Positions 20,818 to 30,455 of a DNA stretch of 64,000 nucleotides are shown here, one piece after another. The notes below the pieces were generated by a model. The model worked only from the letters and a program-made list of their open reading frames with translations, did not search any database and was not told the origin of the DNA. The translations under genes were made by a program, and so were the position numbers. The stretch spans positions 1 to 64,000 of the forward strand of contig DF241557.1 in the NCBI GenBank assembly GCA_000507305.1, read 5' to 3'. The stretch comes from Breviolum minutum Mf 1.05b.01. Its lineage: Eukaryota; Sar; Dinophyceae; Suessiales; Symbiodiniaceae. Position 1 is the stretch's first letter. Every line of letters starts with the position of its first letter.

Positions 20818-20921
20818 CCCATAGCATCCATGCATGTTATGTTTACCTACATTTACCACAAAATTCAACCATCCATGTAGGTAAATATACCGTTCGTCCC
20901 ATGGATGATGCATGCTATGGG
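20818..20921. mobile_element. PAL-D palindromic element with extended private arms
   Basis: CCCATAGCATCCATGCATG pairs with CATGGATGATGCATGCTATG followed by GG. The outer CCCATAGCATCC is private to this copy, yet matched on both sides. Confidence 0.8.
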
Positions 20922-20939
20922 ATTTATGGCAAACTCTGT

Positions 20940-21109
20940 TGGACAAATTCCACGAAATTCACCGAATCCGGCATCGTCATCGTCAGAATTCATGGATTCG
21001 GTTGACCGACACACTGGCGCCACGAATTCGCCCGTCCGAGTAGTTCGGAAAGTCGGTACCGGTACGGCGCTAAACAGCTGGGCGGCGGTGAAATTTTCGT
21101 ACAGCTCAC
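20940..21109. CDS. Candidate exon, strand uncertain
   Basis: Coding-like on both strands. On + it reads FMDSVDRHTGATNSPVRVVR between CGTCAG|AATTC and CAGCTCAC|GTAAGG. On - it reads FTAAQLFSAVPVPTFRTTRT followed by an acidic SMNSDDDDAGFGEFRG, with a stronger G-first codon pattern. The + donor abuts the start of a PAL-H copy at 21115. A coding role is likely, but the strand cannot be fixed from sequence alone. Confidence 0.35.
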
Positions 21110-21114
21110 GTAAG

Positions 21115-21247
21115 GATGTCCCAGGAAGTTGGTAAATTGTTAGGATCAATGGGTTGTAATCCCAATATAGGCCTTATAAGTAGATTTTTACATATTTTTG
21201 CCCATTTACTAACCATTGATCCTAACTTTCAACGGGACATCCAAGTA
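21115..21247. mobile_element. PAL-H palindromic element
   Basis: Family definition: TACTTGGATGTCCC(A)GG at one end and its reverse complement at the other. Inside are AAGTTAGTAAATGGTTAG and ACTAACCATTGATCCTAAC, with a centre rich in GGGTTATAAC. 115-140 bp, non-coding. This copy runs from GGATGTCCCAGGAAGTTGG to AACGGGACATCCAAGTAG. Confidence 0.75.
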
Positions 21248-21774
21248 GACCTTTTAGGAGGTTGAGCGTTTGACCAACGAGTTGACTTGCAGCGTTGAGC
21301 GCGCAGGTTACAATACCCAACGTTGAACAAGTCAATCGACGCTCGAAGGTCAATGTGTTGGCAATGCAATTGGCATGCGCCACAAGTTTAAATGTACCAA
21401 AATAAATGGTCAATGCTCCAAGCACCAACAAAAGCCGGCCCAAAACAATAGGTGGATGTATTGTGATACATGGAAGATGGGACATGGAAGATTTATAATG
21501 ATTATATTGCGTAGATATCAAAAGTTTGGGCAGCATTGCTCACCCCCAACACCAAGCCTGGTATTTTCAAGTGTGTATATTTCCTGCTGTCAACGGTGAA
21601 ATATTCTACCAAAGCCATCTGTACTCACAGAAGGACCAAAATTGATAGAGGTTTGTCACGAAAAAGGTAACTCGAAGTCATCCTAAGATCCGTTGTGCGA
21701 AAACCGAAAACCAGAATTCATCGAACTTCCTTTGGAGATTTCTCAATTACTTCTGAGATACGTACATTGATGGT

Positions 21775-21860
21775 TTTGCAATCCGGCCAACCAGTTGATA
21801 GGTAGTCTTTCCCATTATTTACAAGGTTTTATATATCCCAGGTGGTTTTCTCGCCGAAAG
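21775..21860. repeat. REP-V dispersed repeat
   Basis: AATCCGGCCAACCAGTTGAT, CCCATTATTTACAAGG and ATCCCAGGTGGTTTTCTCG. Related copies lie at 36850-36965, 44315-44405 and 54826-54925. Confidence 0.5.
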
Positions 21861-21889
21861 CCTTCTGCAAAAATGTGTGATCACCAGTC

Positions 21890-21990
21890 CTAGGTGGTGG
21901 TTTCAAATATGTTTTTATTTTCATCCCTATTCGAGGAAGATGAACCCAATTTCACGAATATGTTTCAGATGGGTTGAAACCAGAGTCCTA
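21890..21990. mobile_element. PAL-A palindromic element
   Basis: CTAGGTGGTGGTTTCAAATA at the left. The right arm is GGGTTGAAACCAGAGTCCTA, with the last bases diverged. Confidence 0.7.
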
Positions 21991-22057
21991 TATGGAATCA
22001 TTCATTGTTGGGGCTTTTGCTACATCTCGGCCGTGACCATAATCGGCGAGTCGCGTT

Positions 22058-22119
22058 CAGAGATGTCTTGTCTCATCCCTGCAAAGACGACTGCTGTCAC
22101 CATGACAGGGTCGGAGGTT
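22058..22119 (+). CDS. Weak candidate exon
   Basis: Between CGCGTTCAG and GTCGGAG|GTTGTG, reading MSCLIPAKTTAVTMTGSE. The frame is also open upstream (ISAVTIIGESRSEM). No homology known. Confidence 0.25.
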
Positions 22120-22365
22120 GTGTTGCTTCCAATGCTACAAGTTTTTTAACCCCTGTTATAACTCACTTCCAAGTGGGTCATTAACCGATTACTAACCATA
22201 CCTAACCAGTGTTCCCTCAGTTCAACACATATGAGTAGTCGCATATATGGGCCAAAATTACGTTTTTTTTCCATGGTTATTCCTGTAACATACCCCTGGG
22301 GCATACTCCGGAATTCCTTCGTAAAGTGTTGCTTGAGGGTCTGGGGTACGTTGGAAATTTCTTCT

Positions 22366-22462
22366 CTATGTGGTGGTTCCAAAGATTTTTAATTTTCAGC
22401 CCTGGGGAGATGATCCAATTTGACGAATATTTTTTCAGATGGGTTGGTTCAATCCTCAAACA
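22366..22462. mobile_element. PAL-A palindromic element, diverged
   Basis: CTATGTGGTGGTTCCAAAGA at the left and GGTTGGTTCAATCCTCAAAC at the right. Confidence 0.6.
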
Positions 22463-22680
22463 GGTTTGTCTATAAGTACCCAGTACCCCCTTAATACGAA
22501 TGGCTAGGGTTATTTTCATCCCCAAAAATGACGATCAAAAAAGCTTTTATTTGAATTCCATCTTCTCGTTCCAGCCTGCAAACACACTCCTAAAGTCATT
22601 GAATCATTCCCCGAAGTCACACCAAAAGTCGCTGATCCGGCCTACCTTGTATAACTTGTATAGATCACTGTTTTTTTCAG

Positions 22681-22784
22681 CCTTCATTGCCGAAGCAACG
22701 CTTGCAGGAGGTAGGTCTCGACACTCTGAGATCCGATAAAACGCCGAGAGCAGCACCGAGGCAGAAGTTCGCGATGAATTTGTG
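22681..22784 (+). CDS. Candidate exon
   Basis: A polypyrimidine tract TGTTTTTTTCAG precedes an open frame reading PSLPKQRLQEVGLDTLRSDK followed by TPRAAPRQKFAMNL, to a possible GT donor at 22785. A stronger internal donor (CAGGAG|GTAGGT at 22711) would give a 30-nt exon instead. Confidence 0.35.
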
Positions 22785-22913
22785 GTTGTTTAACCTGCAA
22801 CTCCAAACAACCCTACCTGGAAAAAGCCAAGGAAAGCCCTATTTTTAGTTGGCAGCCTAGTTGCTGGGTTTTAGGGGGTAAAGTTGCCCCCAAAAGAATG
22901 GGACACAAAAGGC

Positions 22914-23042
22914 GTTCCAGGTGGTTTTTTAATGGATGGAAATGGTGAAACAACCACCCATTTTTCCATGGTAAAGATTTGGGGTTCCCATCATCCAATC
23001 GCTAGCCAACCATTTTAATTCATTGGATGTTTCAGCTTCGAG
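22914..23042. mobile_element. PAL-J palindromic element
   Basis: GTTCCAGGTGGTTTTTTAAT at the left, centre TTCCATGGTAAAGATTTGG, right end TTGGATGTTTCAGC. It adjoins the nested REP-K/PAL-F pair. Confidence 0.65.
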
Positions 23043-23236
23043 GTAGGGAATTATACCCAATTATGTGGGGATTATTTCATAAAACCATGATATAATCTCT
23101 GGTAAACTAACATAGCAATGGGAAATGGACCCTTTGAAGATGTATTTTCTATTGAAAATGGGGATATTCCGTTGCTATGTTAGTTTACCAGAGGGTAAGT
23201 ATCCCGGAAAATATTAAACAACCAGTCTTTCATGAA
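23043..23236. mobile_element. REP-K element split by a PAL-F insertion
   Basis: The left part of REP-K (GGGAATTATACCCAATTATG, GATTATTTCATAAAACCATG) and its right part (AAATATTAAACAACCAG) flank a full PAL-F copy at 23097-23197. The insertion gives clear boundaries for PAL-F. Confidence 0.7.
23097..23197. mobile_element. PAL-F palindromic element, reference copy (nested)
   Basis: Family definition: CTCTGGTAAACTAACATAGC at the left and GCTATGTTAGTTTACCAGAG at the right, with the centre GAAGATGTATTTTCTATTG. About 100 bp. The arms are essentially perfect here. Confidence 0.85.
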
Positions 23237-23274
23237 ATTTTTCCAGTCGGGTTTACGTCTTCTATGGGGTGATT

Positions 23275-23445
23275 TTGTTGATCAAAAAACCCCATGAATT
23301 TTCTACCCAAATTATAGCGACCTCAGACAACCTCACCCCAAATGGCAGGGTAGTAAGGGAACCCCCTCACAAATGGCCTCATTTTAGGAAAACTCAGGTT
23401 GGTGAAATATTATAATATGCCCAGATGAATTACTATCTGCCCGGT
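23275..23445. repeat. PAL-T element
   Basis: Landmarks AAATTATAGCGACCTC, CCCCAAATGGCAGGGTAG and GGTTGGTGAAATATTATAAT. The ends (AAATTATAG and ATATTATAAT with GCCCAGAT) pair loosely. Confidence 0.45.
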
Positions 23446-23649
23446 GATTCAAAGCTACCTGTTTATCACCGATTGTTGGAGGTAAGCCTTAAGCTTTTTT
23501 TAGTTCGGGTCACTTAAACTCACCATCCTCAAAAAGGTCACGACTTGAATCACAAGAAAATCCAGGATTCATTACCTGTTTGTTTTGTTGTGTCCAAACC
23601 TTCGCAAAGGTTTGGATGAATGGTTTTTTTTGGTCATAAAAATCGCAAG

Positions 23650-23747
23650 CTGGGTGGTGGATTCAAATATTTTTGATTTTCAACCCTACTTGGGGAGATG
23701 GTCGAATTTGACTAATATTTTTCAGATGGGTTGAAACCACCAACTAG
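23650..23747. mobile_element. PAL-A palindromic element, part of a dispersed duplication
   Basis: CTGGGTGGTGGATTCAAATA to GGGTTGAAACCACCAACTAG. This copy and the following ~88 bp (to 23835) are duplicated at 39899-40088. Confidence 0.8.
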
Positions 23748-23835
23748 CCAGACACGAAAGAATGTATGGTGAATGTTTCCCCCCTAAACTGAGAGTCTGA
23801 AGTAGGTAGGTGGTGAGGTTTTCGTTTCTGTTTCG
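23748..23835. repeat. Unique sequence duplicated at 40003-40088
   Basis: Shared landmarks are GAATGTTTCCCCCCTAAACT, GAGAGTCTGAAGTAGGTAGG and GGTGAGGTTTTCGTTTCTGT. Identity is high over the whole length and stops abruptly at both places. Confidence 0.85.
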
Positions 23836-24393
23836 CAGCAACGATTCGTAGTGTATGCTTGCAAAGTAGAGATTTGACGATCTAACCGCGAGTCAGTTCT
23901 ATGTCTGATATTCATTGTTATACATAGTATAGAAATGTATAGAAGAGACTTTTGTAAGGTATACTGTAGTATTTTTTTTTACTTTTACAAAAACTGGCTA
24001 CTAATAGTATTACGTACCCTGGCAGTCAACCACTTAAAAAATGGTGGTTCCTTTGATTCCTTTTGGATGATGTTGCCAAGCCGTAGTTCAAACATGGTAA
24101 AAAAATACATGAAAAATGCTGGCCAATCAACTTCTACCAGGTGATTCTGCTTGCTCGTGTTTTTTTTTGGGATGGTGAGTTTAAGTGACCCGAACTCAAA
24201 GGTTGCTGAATCACCTGGCAGGGGTTCCCCAAAACCAATTATAGATGGAGTTCTTGGGCCCCTACAAGTAGCTTGAAAAAAAACACAGTGAAACCCAGGA
24301 ATATTTTCGGCCATTTAAAGATGGCCGTCATTCCTCCATGAAAAAAAACATGTTTTTTTTGGTGGGGGGTCATCTAGTTCAACACATGTTTTT

Positions 24394-24487
24394 CTAGGTG
24401 GTGGTTTCACATATTTTTTTTCACCCCTATTTGGGGAAGATTCCCATTTTGACTAATATTTTTCAAAGGGGTGGAAACCACGAACAG
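24394..24487. mobile_element. PAL-A palindromic element
   Basis: CTAGGTGGTGGTTTCACATA to GGGGTGGAAACCACGAACAG, with a shortened T-run in the left arm. Confidence 0.75.
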
Positions 24488-24822
24488 TTTTGTTTTTTAT
24501 TCACCGCGTTGGGTCGTTTTTGCCAACTTCTGCGAATCTCCACAAATCTCACCTCTTGGGTTCCAAAGTTGAAGCTTTAAGCATCGGATAGAAGCCGATC
24601 AACCAGTCCATTCAGATGTGAGGGGCTTGGGTGTTTCGGAGTTTCAAGCCAGCACTCCGAAAAATGTCGGATCCAGGTTGCGAGGTGTGTTTTTTTTTTC
24701 ATGGTCAATTTTTGTTGGTGAAGATGATCGAAAAGGGATGACTACAGCGAAGGAAAAAACTAAGAGCCAGATACCCAGAAAATGCTGGGTTTTGAAAAGG
24801 TGACTCCTTTTGAATATGGCCA

Positions 24823-24938
24823 CCCTAAGAATCATTCAATCTCAAGTCACGTGTGGTTTGGAGATCAAAAAAAAAAGCTTTAAAAAAACAGATCCAAACC
24901 CCTTCGTTTCTGTAGTAAGTTACCCGGGATTCTTAGGG
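24823..24938. mobile_element. PAL-C palindromic element
   Basis: CCCTAAGAATCATTCAATCT to ACCCGGGATTCTTAGGG. It carries long A runs in the centre. Confidence 0.75.
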
Positions 24939-25304
24939 CATTGTTGAATTTCTCGGGTGTATAACCATAGCTGGGGCCCTTTTATCCCAGCACATTTTTG
25001 CTGGGATGGTAGACACAGCCATTTTTGGGGAACGGCATCTCCGGAGCTTCGGAAAAGCCGGTGTTTCCTGCTTTGTCAGCGGATTCCTTGGCCGAAAAAA
25101 CATGATTTTGGCGGGGGTTAAAGACGAATGTACATTATGTTCTAGCCGCTAGCCTCCCCAAAGCTGAGACTTGGACCATGAAAACTTTTCCAAAAAAAAG
25201 GACTTTTTTGATTTTTTGGTAGCGTTTCGAGGCAACAACAACATTTTTCCAACTTGCAGGGGCTTTTTTTGTAAAGTGGTTACAGGTTCCTACAAGTTCT
25301 CCAG

Positions 25305-25386
25305 GTGACATTTTCGGTGGCGCTGCCTTTTGAAAAAGTGGGCTTTAGGAAGCCCACCGGGCGGTTTGGCGCCGAAGCCGTGCCCG
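25305..25386 (+). CDS. Candidate exon, unrecognised
   Basis: Acceptor TTCTCCAG|GTGACA and donor GTGCCCG|GTTGAT. The frame VTFSVALPFEKVGFRKPTGR continues FGAEAVP, with very strong G in codon position 1. It starts in phase 0 and ends one base into a codon (82 nt). A minus-strand frame is also open here but has no better splice sites. Confidence 0.45.
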
Positions 25387-25718
25387 GTTGATGAACCACC
25401 GGTGTGTTGGACGGAGTTTGGGGAGGCGTTTGCAACCACTGCCCGGGAGTTGGGGCATGATTTTTTGTTGCAACAAAAAACATATCCAAGTCTTAAATTT
25501 ACCCAGTTCTTTTAACGAAATGATGTCAAAGAATCAATCAATATGAGTAGGAATCATGTAGTATCTAAACAACGCAATTTGCAGCCGAAGAAACGGTACC
25601 TTTTCGAGAAAACATTCTGCTGCCCTTTTGTCCCTTTTGACCGATTCCTTGAGCTCGGACCTTTTTTGGGGCAAGCCAAACTTCTTGATTTGAGCAGTGA
25701 CCAAAACCCTGGTTAATT

Positions 25719-25806
25719 GTTGTATAGAGGGGGTTAGTTATACTACCCAGTTATATGGGGATTGCAATAAGCCATTATAAGGATCCCTATTAAACAACCA
25801 GTATAC
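25719..25806. repeat. REP-K element, TATACTACCC subtype
   Basis: Closely matches 14628-14718: GGGGGTTAGTTATACTACCC, TATATGGGGATTGCAATAAG, AAGGATCCCTATTAAACAAC. Confidence 0.6.
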
Positions 25807-26189
25807 TGGAATGTCAACAGGGTTTTGAACGTTGCTCATTTGTTTTCGTCTTTGTCAAAGGACTTAAAGGACCCCGATTTCGGTTTTTTTGGGGGTGGGG
25901 GGGGTCCGATTTTTTCGTTTTTAGCTTTCGTTTTTAGCCCTGCAAAAACTTATACCCTCCCTAAAATGAACAGCTAAAGCCCCTAAGAAAAATAGATCGA
26001 AATTGCTCCCAAAAAGGACATGTTCATGTTTGAAGCCACCATCAACTTTTCAGGATTTTGTGTATCCCCATGATATGTTTGGATGGTAAAAAGAAATAAT
26101 CGATTACTAGGCTGTCCGGCTGGAAGTGATCGAAACTATATTTAAGTAAGTTGGCTTATTTCACCTACAAAATAGGACGTATCCGACCT

Positions 26190-26282
26190 AGCATCCATGG
26201 GACTGGTATATTTACCTACATGAAAACCATAAAAATCAACCTTTCATGTCAGGTAAATATATAATTCCCATGGATGGTATGG
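26190..26282. mobile_element. PAL-D palindromic element
   Basis: GCATCCATGGGACTGGTATA to TCCCATGGATGGTATGGG. The central arms read TTTACCTACATGAAAACC and TTTCATGTCAGGTAAATA. Confidence 0.75.
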
Positions 26283-26299
26283 GTATACTTATATAGGGC

Positions 26300-26450
26300 T
26301 TAGCTCGGCTCAACATCCCTTGTTTGTTGGCGAATCTCTCTCCACTCCTTGGGTGGTGGAAAGTTTCCTGGTTTCGCTTTGCCCAATGATGTCCTGCTGC
26401 TGGAAGTACCCCTTGCGGCAAGGTAGAAATACCTTGAGGAAGTCCCGCGA
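26300..26450. CDS. Candidate exon, strand uncertain
   Basis: On + the frame reads QHPLFVGESLSTPWVVESFL and continues VSLCPMMSCCWKYPLRQ to a GT donor at GCGGCAAG|GTAGAA. On - it reads GKAKPGNFPPPKEWREIRQQ and ends in a TAA, which could be a C-terminus. Both look like protein, so only coding-like composition is claimed. Confidence 0.3.
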
Positions 26451-26675
26451 AAGAACTTGAGATGATTGTCAAAACGGGTGGGTTTTGGTTGGAAATGTTG
26501 GTATACAACCCAAAAACGAGATATACAATGATATACATGGAGTTCTTGGGCCCCTATAAGCAGGTTTTAAAAAAACCAGGGAAACCCATTGATTGATAAG
26601 GCCGGGTTATAACCCTATGTATAAATCAATAAATCATGCTTCTGCATCCCTTCATTGGGATATGAACCTGCCAGT

Positions 26676-26783
26676 ATATGGGGGTTTCCAAAAATAGTGG
26701 TACCCCAAAATGGATGGTTTATAATGGAAAACCCTATTAAAATGGATGATTTGAGGGTACCACTATTTTCGGAAACACCCATA
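26676..26783. mobile_element. PAL-L palindromic element
   Basis: TGGGGGTTTCCAAAAATAGTGG pairs with CCACTATTTTCGGAAACACCCA. The next arm is TACCCCAAAATGGATGG. Related copies lie at 37206, 51274 and 55165. Confidence 0.7.
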
Positions 26784-26932
26784 CAAATGCTATTATTCCC
26801 CCGTTTTCCGGAGGTCATGGGTTGTGTTTTCAGGCCCATAGATGCCAATGTCGACCACTAGACATCTTGCCAAATGGCATGGCATCCCTCGTTTTTTGAG
26901 CCATTGTTTTTTTTTGATTGGCGTATCCAAAA

Positions 26933-27031
26933 CTAGGTGGTGGTTTCAAAGATTTTTTGTTTTCACTCCTATTTGGGGAAGATTCCCATCTTGACTAATA
27001 TTTTTCAAATTGGGTTGAAACCACCAACCAG
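26933..27031. mobile_element. PAL-A palindromic element
   Basis: CTAGGTGGTGGTTTCAAAGA to GGGTTGAAACCACCAACCAG. Confidence 0.8.
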
Positions 27032-27062
27032 TAATAGTCGTATCAAAAATGATCGATTTTAT

Positions 27063-27177
27063 AATTCTGCTGGGCAATTTAAAGCGACCGTAAACCCCAA
27101 ATGATGGTTTAGCAAGGGAATCCCCCCGAAAATAACCTTAATTCAGGTTCGGGTATTTTTTTATTGCCCAGAATTCT
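27063..27177. mobile_element. PAL-T palindromic element, private terminus
   Basis: AATTCTGCTGGGCAATTTAA pairs with TTATTGCCCAGAATT. The inner landmarks AAAGCGACC, CCCCAAATGATGGTTTAG and TTCAGGTTCGGG match the family. The outer arms are unlike other copies, but they match each other. Confidence 0.65.
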
Positions 27178-27340
27178 AGTCTAGGTGGTAGCTTGAACAA
27201 AATTGCAATTTGGCTGAACATTAGGTATAGATTAGGTATAGAGATGATGAGTAGATGATCCAACATTTGACTTATTTGCATGTTTTTTAACTGCCTGGGA
27301 CTAATACTTGCAAAACTAGACCATTTGGATGGGTATACAC

Positions 27341-27430
27341 GCCCAAAGTTTAACATAGCCCCTGAAAAGGGGCCATTTCAAAAGGAAATTTAATGTTCCA
27401 ACCGTGATTTTTCAGGGGACATGTTATCCG
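27341..27430. mobile_element. PAL-G palindromic element
   Basis: GCCCAAAGTTTAACATAGCC at the left, GATTTTTCAGGGGACATGTT at the right. The terminal GGGAGGG is lost. Confidence 0.55.
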
Positions 27431-27557
27431 GATAAAACTCACATTCTTTCCTTAGGTTTTGGTTTGGATTCTCTTCCTTTCGCCTTCCCTTCCGAAATAT
27501 TTGCTTATCAGTAAAAAGCCATTGTTTGGATTCCCAAAAAATCCATCATTGTTGCTA

Positions 27558-27686
27558 CCTGGTGCCCCAAACAACCGTTTTTTAATGGATGGACATGGGG
27601 AAACACCCATTTTTCCCATGGTAATGATTTGGAGTCAAATCCGACTGATAGCCAACCACTTAAAAATTGATGTTTCAGGTACCACA
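27558..27686. mobile_element. PAL-J palindromic element
   Basis: ACCTGGTGCCCCAAACAACC to GATGTTTCAGGTACCACA, with TTCCCATGGTAATGATTTGG in the centre. Confidence 0.65.
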
Positions 27687-27934
27687 CGGTCACCAAATCT
27701 TTCAGGTACCTAAAATGGAGGTACGAAAGAGGCTATTTTGGGGTGGGTTTTCCCTTACATAAGCCGTATCCATACAGCTTACGTAGGTTTTTGTACAGGT
27801 TTTTGATTAATTTTGGAATGAATTTCCATCCTGGACAGATGAAAATCATAGGGGGTGAATCCGTTACCTTGATTCAATTGGATGATTCCAAACATTTTGC
27901 TTGGGAAACTGTTGGAACTCACCAACCATCCATT

Positions 27935-28041
27935 TACCCTCTGGTAAACTAACATGGCAATGGAAAATGGACCCTTTGAAGATGCATTTCCTATTAAAAA
28001 TGGGGATATTCCAGCCAGCTATGTGAGTTTACCAGAGGGTA
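27935..28041. mobile_element. PAL-F palindromic element
   Basis: ACCCTCTGGTAAACTAACAT to ATGTGAGTTTACCAGAGGGT. The right arm carries CCAGCCAGCTATG as in the 37424 and 43864 copies, while the left arm has CATGGCAATGG. It is a mosaic between two subtypes. Confidence 0.8.
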
Positions 28042-28318
28042 AAACTGGTTGTTTAGAGTTCTAGGTGGATGAACTATGATGAATTGATTTTATGTTTTTT
28101 GTCGAACGAAACGTGTTCCAATAAAGAAATCAGAGAAATCAGTGCGAAAACAACAACAAAGTTGCCCTGGAAAAAACATGCTTTTTTTTGAGATGCTGGA
28201 TTTTCAACAAGGATACGCAAGGAGAGCCTGCCTATCAACAGTAGCAGAGAAAAAAAAAGCAGTGGCGTTACATTTTTTGAAGTGAATGCTGGAAACTTGG
28301 AACAACAGAAACTTCCAA

Positions 28319-28421
28319 CCCCCCAGAAAACTAACATGACAGTGGAAAATCCAAATTTGAAGATGTATTTCCTATTGAACATAGGGATTTTTCCAATGTC
28401 ATGTTAGTGAACTCAGGGGTG
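28319..28421. mobile_element. PAL-F palindromic element, ATGACAGTGG subtype
   Basis: CCCCCCAGAAAACTAACATG to CCAATGTCATGTTAGTGAAC, ending CAGGGGT. Sister of the copy at 10284. Confidence 0.75.
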
Positions 28422-28432
28422 TTTTTCAAGTA

Positions 28433-28530
28433 GATCCTTGAGCCTGAAACACCCCATTTTCAACAGTTGTTTCAATTGGATGACTTCCAAATCATTGACT
28501 GAAAAAAATGTTTGTTTCATTCAGGTGACA
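28433..28530. repeat. PAL-J element, shortened
   Basis: GAGCCTGAAACACCCCATTT to TTTGTTTCATTCAGGTG, with TTGGATGACTTCCAAATC in the centre. It lies a few bases from the preceding PAL-F. Confidence 0.5.
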
Positions 28531-28896
28531 TGATTTTTGTTCTCATGTTTTTGTTCTTTTGATTTTTTTTCAAATGTCTTTGGATCATTTCGGGACTGTT
28601 TCTTTGATTTTCAATAGTGGAAATCTTTCTTGTAACAAAGCTGCCTTGCAAAGATATCCAACAACAGCGGGGTCGTCAAATTACCCATTTTGGGGGGAGC
28701 AAACAATGTAAATGTAGTAGTTTTGAGGGAAGAACCCTCGTACTAGTGCACTGCTTAACGGTTGGCGTCACATGACCAATGACCCCCGAACAACTACGGA
28801 CGTCCATCATGTTGGAAGCCGCTGTGATGTAAGGTATAAAATCCTACAGATACTGATACTGGGGAAGAAAATTACCCATCATCAATAGCTGTTTCT

Positions 28897-29029
28897 GGTT
28901 CCCTTAATAATAGGTGGTAGGTGATATATATAATCACCCAATTGGCAGTATATACCACTTATATACCACTTATATATTGCCAATTGGCTGATTATATGCT
29001 ACCTACGACCTAGTAAGGGAACCAGGAAC
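28897..29029. mobile_element. PAL-P palindromic element, complete copy
   Basis: CTGGTTCCCTTAATAATAGG pairs with GACCTAGTAAGGGAACCAGG. The inner arms are GGTGATATATATAATCACCC and ATTGGCTGATTATATGC, and CACTTATATACCACTTATAT is an internal direct repeat. Confidence 0.75.
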
Positions 29030-29390
29030 CTCCATTGATATCAGGTGCAGGATGTTTTCCATCAACAGTTCTATGGATATTTGACCAATTGTCATCACGA
29101 GCGAAACAAAACCGCTAATAGACCAGTCACCCCCAAATCTTTCTTTGTTTAGTTTATATATGTTTAGTATGTCGGGGATTTCAATTTCATTCAATTTCAG
29201 TATCCTTTGAACTCAAACAAATCTGCTTTTGAATTGAATTTTTTTAATAAAGAATCCACCCAAAATTTCCATCATCTTCTGCCATCCGCGGTCTTTCTTT
29301 GGGGTTTTTGTTTGAAGTGTTGCTTTCCTCCCAGGCGTTGTAGATTGTTTCACTTGGGAAAGTATCGGGGAAGTGTTTGTTTGACTGGGC

Positions 29391-29502
29391 CCCTAAGAAT
29401 CATTCTCCCTGCAAAAAAGAGGGATTTGGATGTGTTTTTTGGCAGGTTTTTTTTTTTGATCTCCAAACGACTAGTGGCTTGAGATTCCCATGATTCTTAG
29501 GG
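29391..29502. mobile_element. PAL-C palindromic element, reverse orientation
   Basis: CCCTAAGAATCATTCTCCCT to TCCCATGATTCTTAGGG, with a long T run in the centre. Confidence 0.75.
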
Positions 29503-29744
29503 AACTCATATTTTTTCTCCAACAACGTCGAGAAAAAAACCAGATTTCGCCAAGGTTGGGTTTTTCCGACCAGCAATTCTGCGACTTTGTGTCCTTTTTG
29601 GGATAGATAAGTGACCCGAACTCAAAGGTTTGTTGGTGACATCCCATCCGATGAATTTCGTCACGAATTTTTCATCACCTGGGTTAGCATTATCGAAACC
29701 TCTTCGGGAATGTCTTGAAGCCACTTAAGATTTCTAGGTTTGTG

Positions 29745-29843
29745 GAACCTGAAACATGCACGAATTAAAATGGTTGTTTCAATTGGATGATGAACCAAAT
29801 CTTGACCGTGGAAAAATGGTTGTTTGGAGTTCCAGGCAGTTTT
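29745..29843. mobile_element. PAL-J palindromic element, short centre
   Basis: GGAACCTGAAACATGCACGA to TTGTTTGGAGTTCCAGGC. Confidence 0.6.
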
Positions 29844-30054
29844 GTTTTTTTTTGCAAGACTGTGTGAACAAAGCCTTTCGTAGTGAAAAAGTGTTCTTTT
29901 CTCACTTTTCCGCATTTGTGTTTTGCCTATTAGTAGATTTGTTTAAAGTATGGCTGATTTCTCTAGCGGTTTCCAAATAAAGCAGTTATTTCTTTCCCTT
30001 TTCATATACCCCCTGAAAACTAGTATACTTTCTGAAAATTGATGCTTGTCTCAG

Positions 30055-30273
30055 ATTGAAGAATGGTCATGAGAATCATGACCCGGAATTATCTGTTGGA
30101 TGGGAACCCATCCCACGAAGCCATTTGGGTGACGAATGGTCATTCAGTGAAGCTCAACGACTCGATTGCCCCCGCAGCCATTCTGCCGGACGCCCGGCGG
30201 TGTCATCAAACCTGCGGGAGAGCCAAGGGTTTGATTGGGACGCCGATTTCTATTGCCAGGACGCAATGTCCAG
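30055..30273 (+). CDS. Candidate exon upstream of the coiled-coil gene
   Basis: Acceptor GCTTGTCTCAG|ATTGAAG and donor GCAATGTCCAG|GTGCGA. The frame is open throughout: one split base, 72 codons, two split bases. It reads LKNGHENHDPELSVGWEPIP, EWSFSEAQRLDCPRSHSAGR and FDWDADFYCQDAMS. The phase (ends with two bases, AG) fits the next confident exon at 34067, which begins with one split base, giving a serine codon at the junction. It is therefore placed in the same + strand gene. A second frame is open but begins with a stop next to the acceptor. No domain recognised. Confidence 0.55.
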
Positions 30274-30312
30274 GTGCGACAATGGGAAGGGGTGAGGAAT
30301 TCATATTCTCAT

Positions 30313-30414
30313 GACGGATCCATGGGACTGGTATATTTACCTAACATACAAATTACCGAAATTACCATACAAATCAACCATCCATGTAGGTAAATATACC
30401 GTACAATGGAATCC
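30313..30414. mobile_element. PAL-D palindromic element in the following intron
   Basis: GACGGATCCATGGGACTGGT to ACCGTACAATGGAATCC. The spacer contains a doubled ATTACC. Confidence 0.7.
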
Positions 30415-30455
30415 TAAAGAAATTACTCCGTTCTAAAACTCCCTGGCTCAGAATC

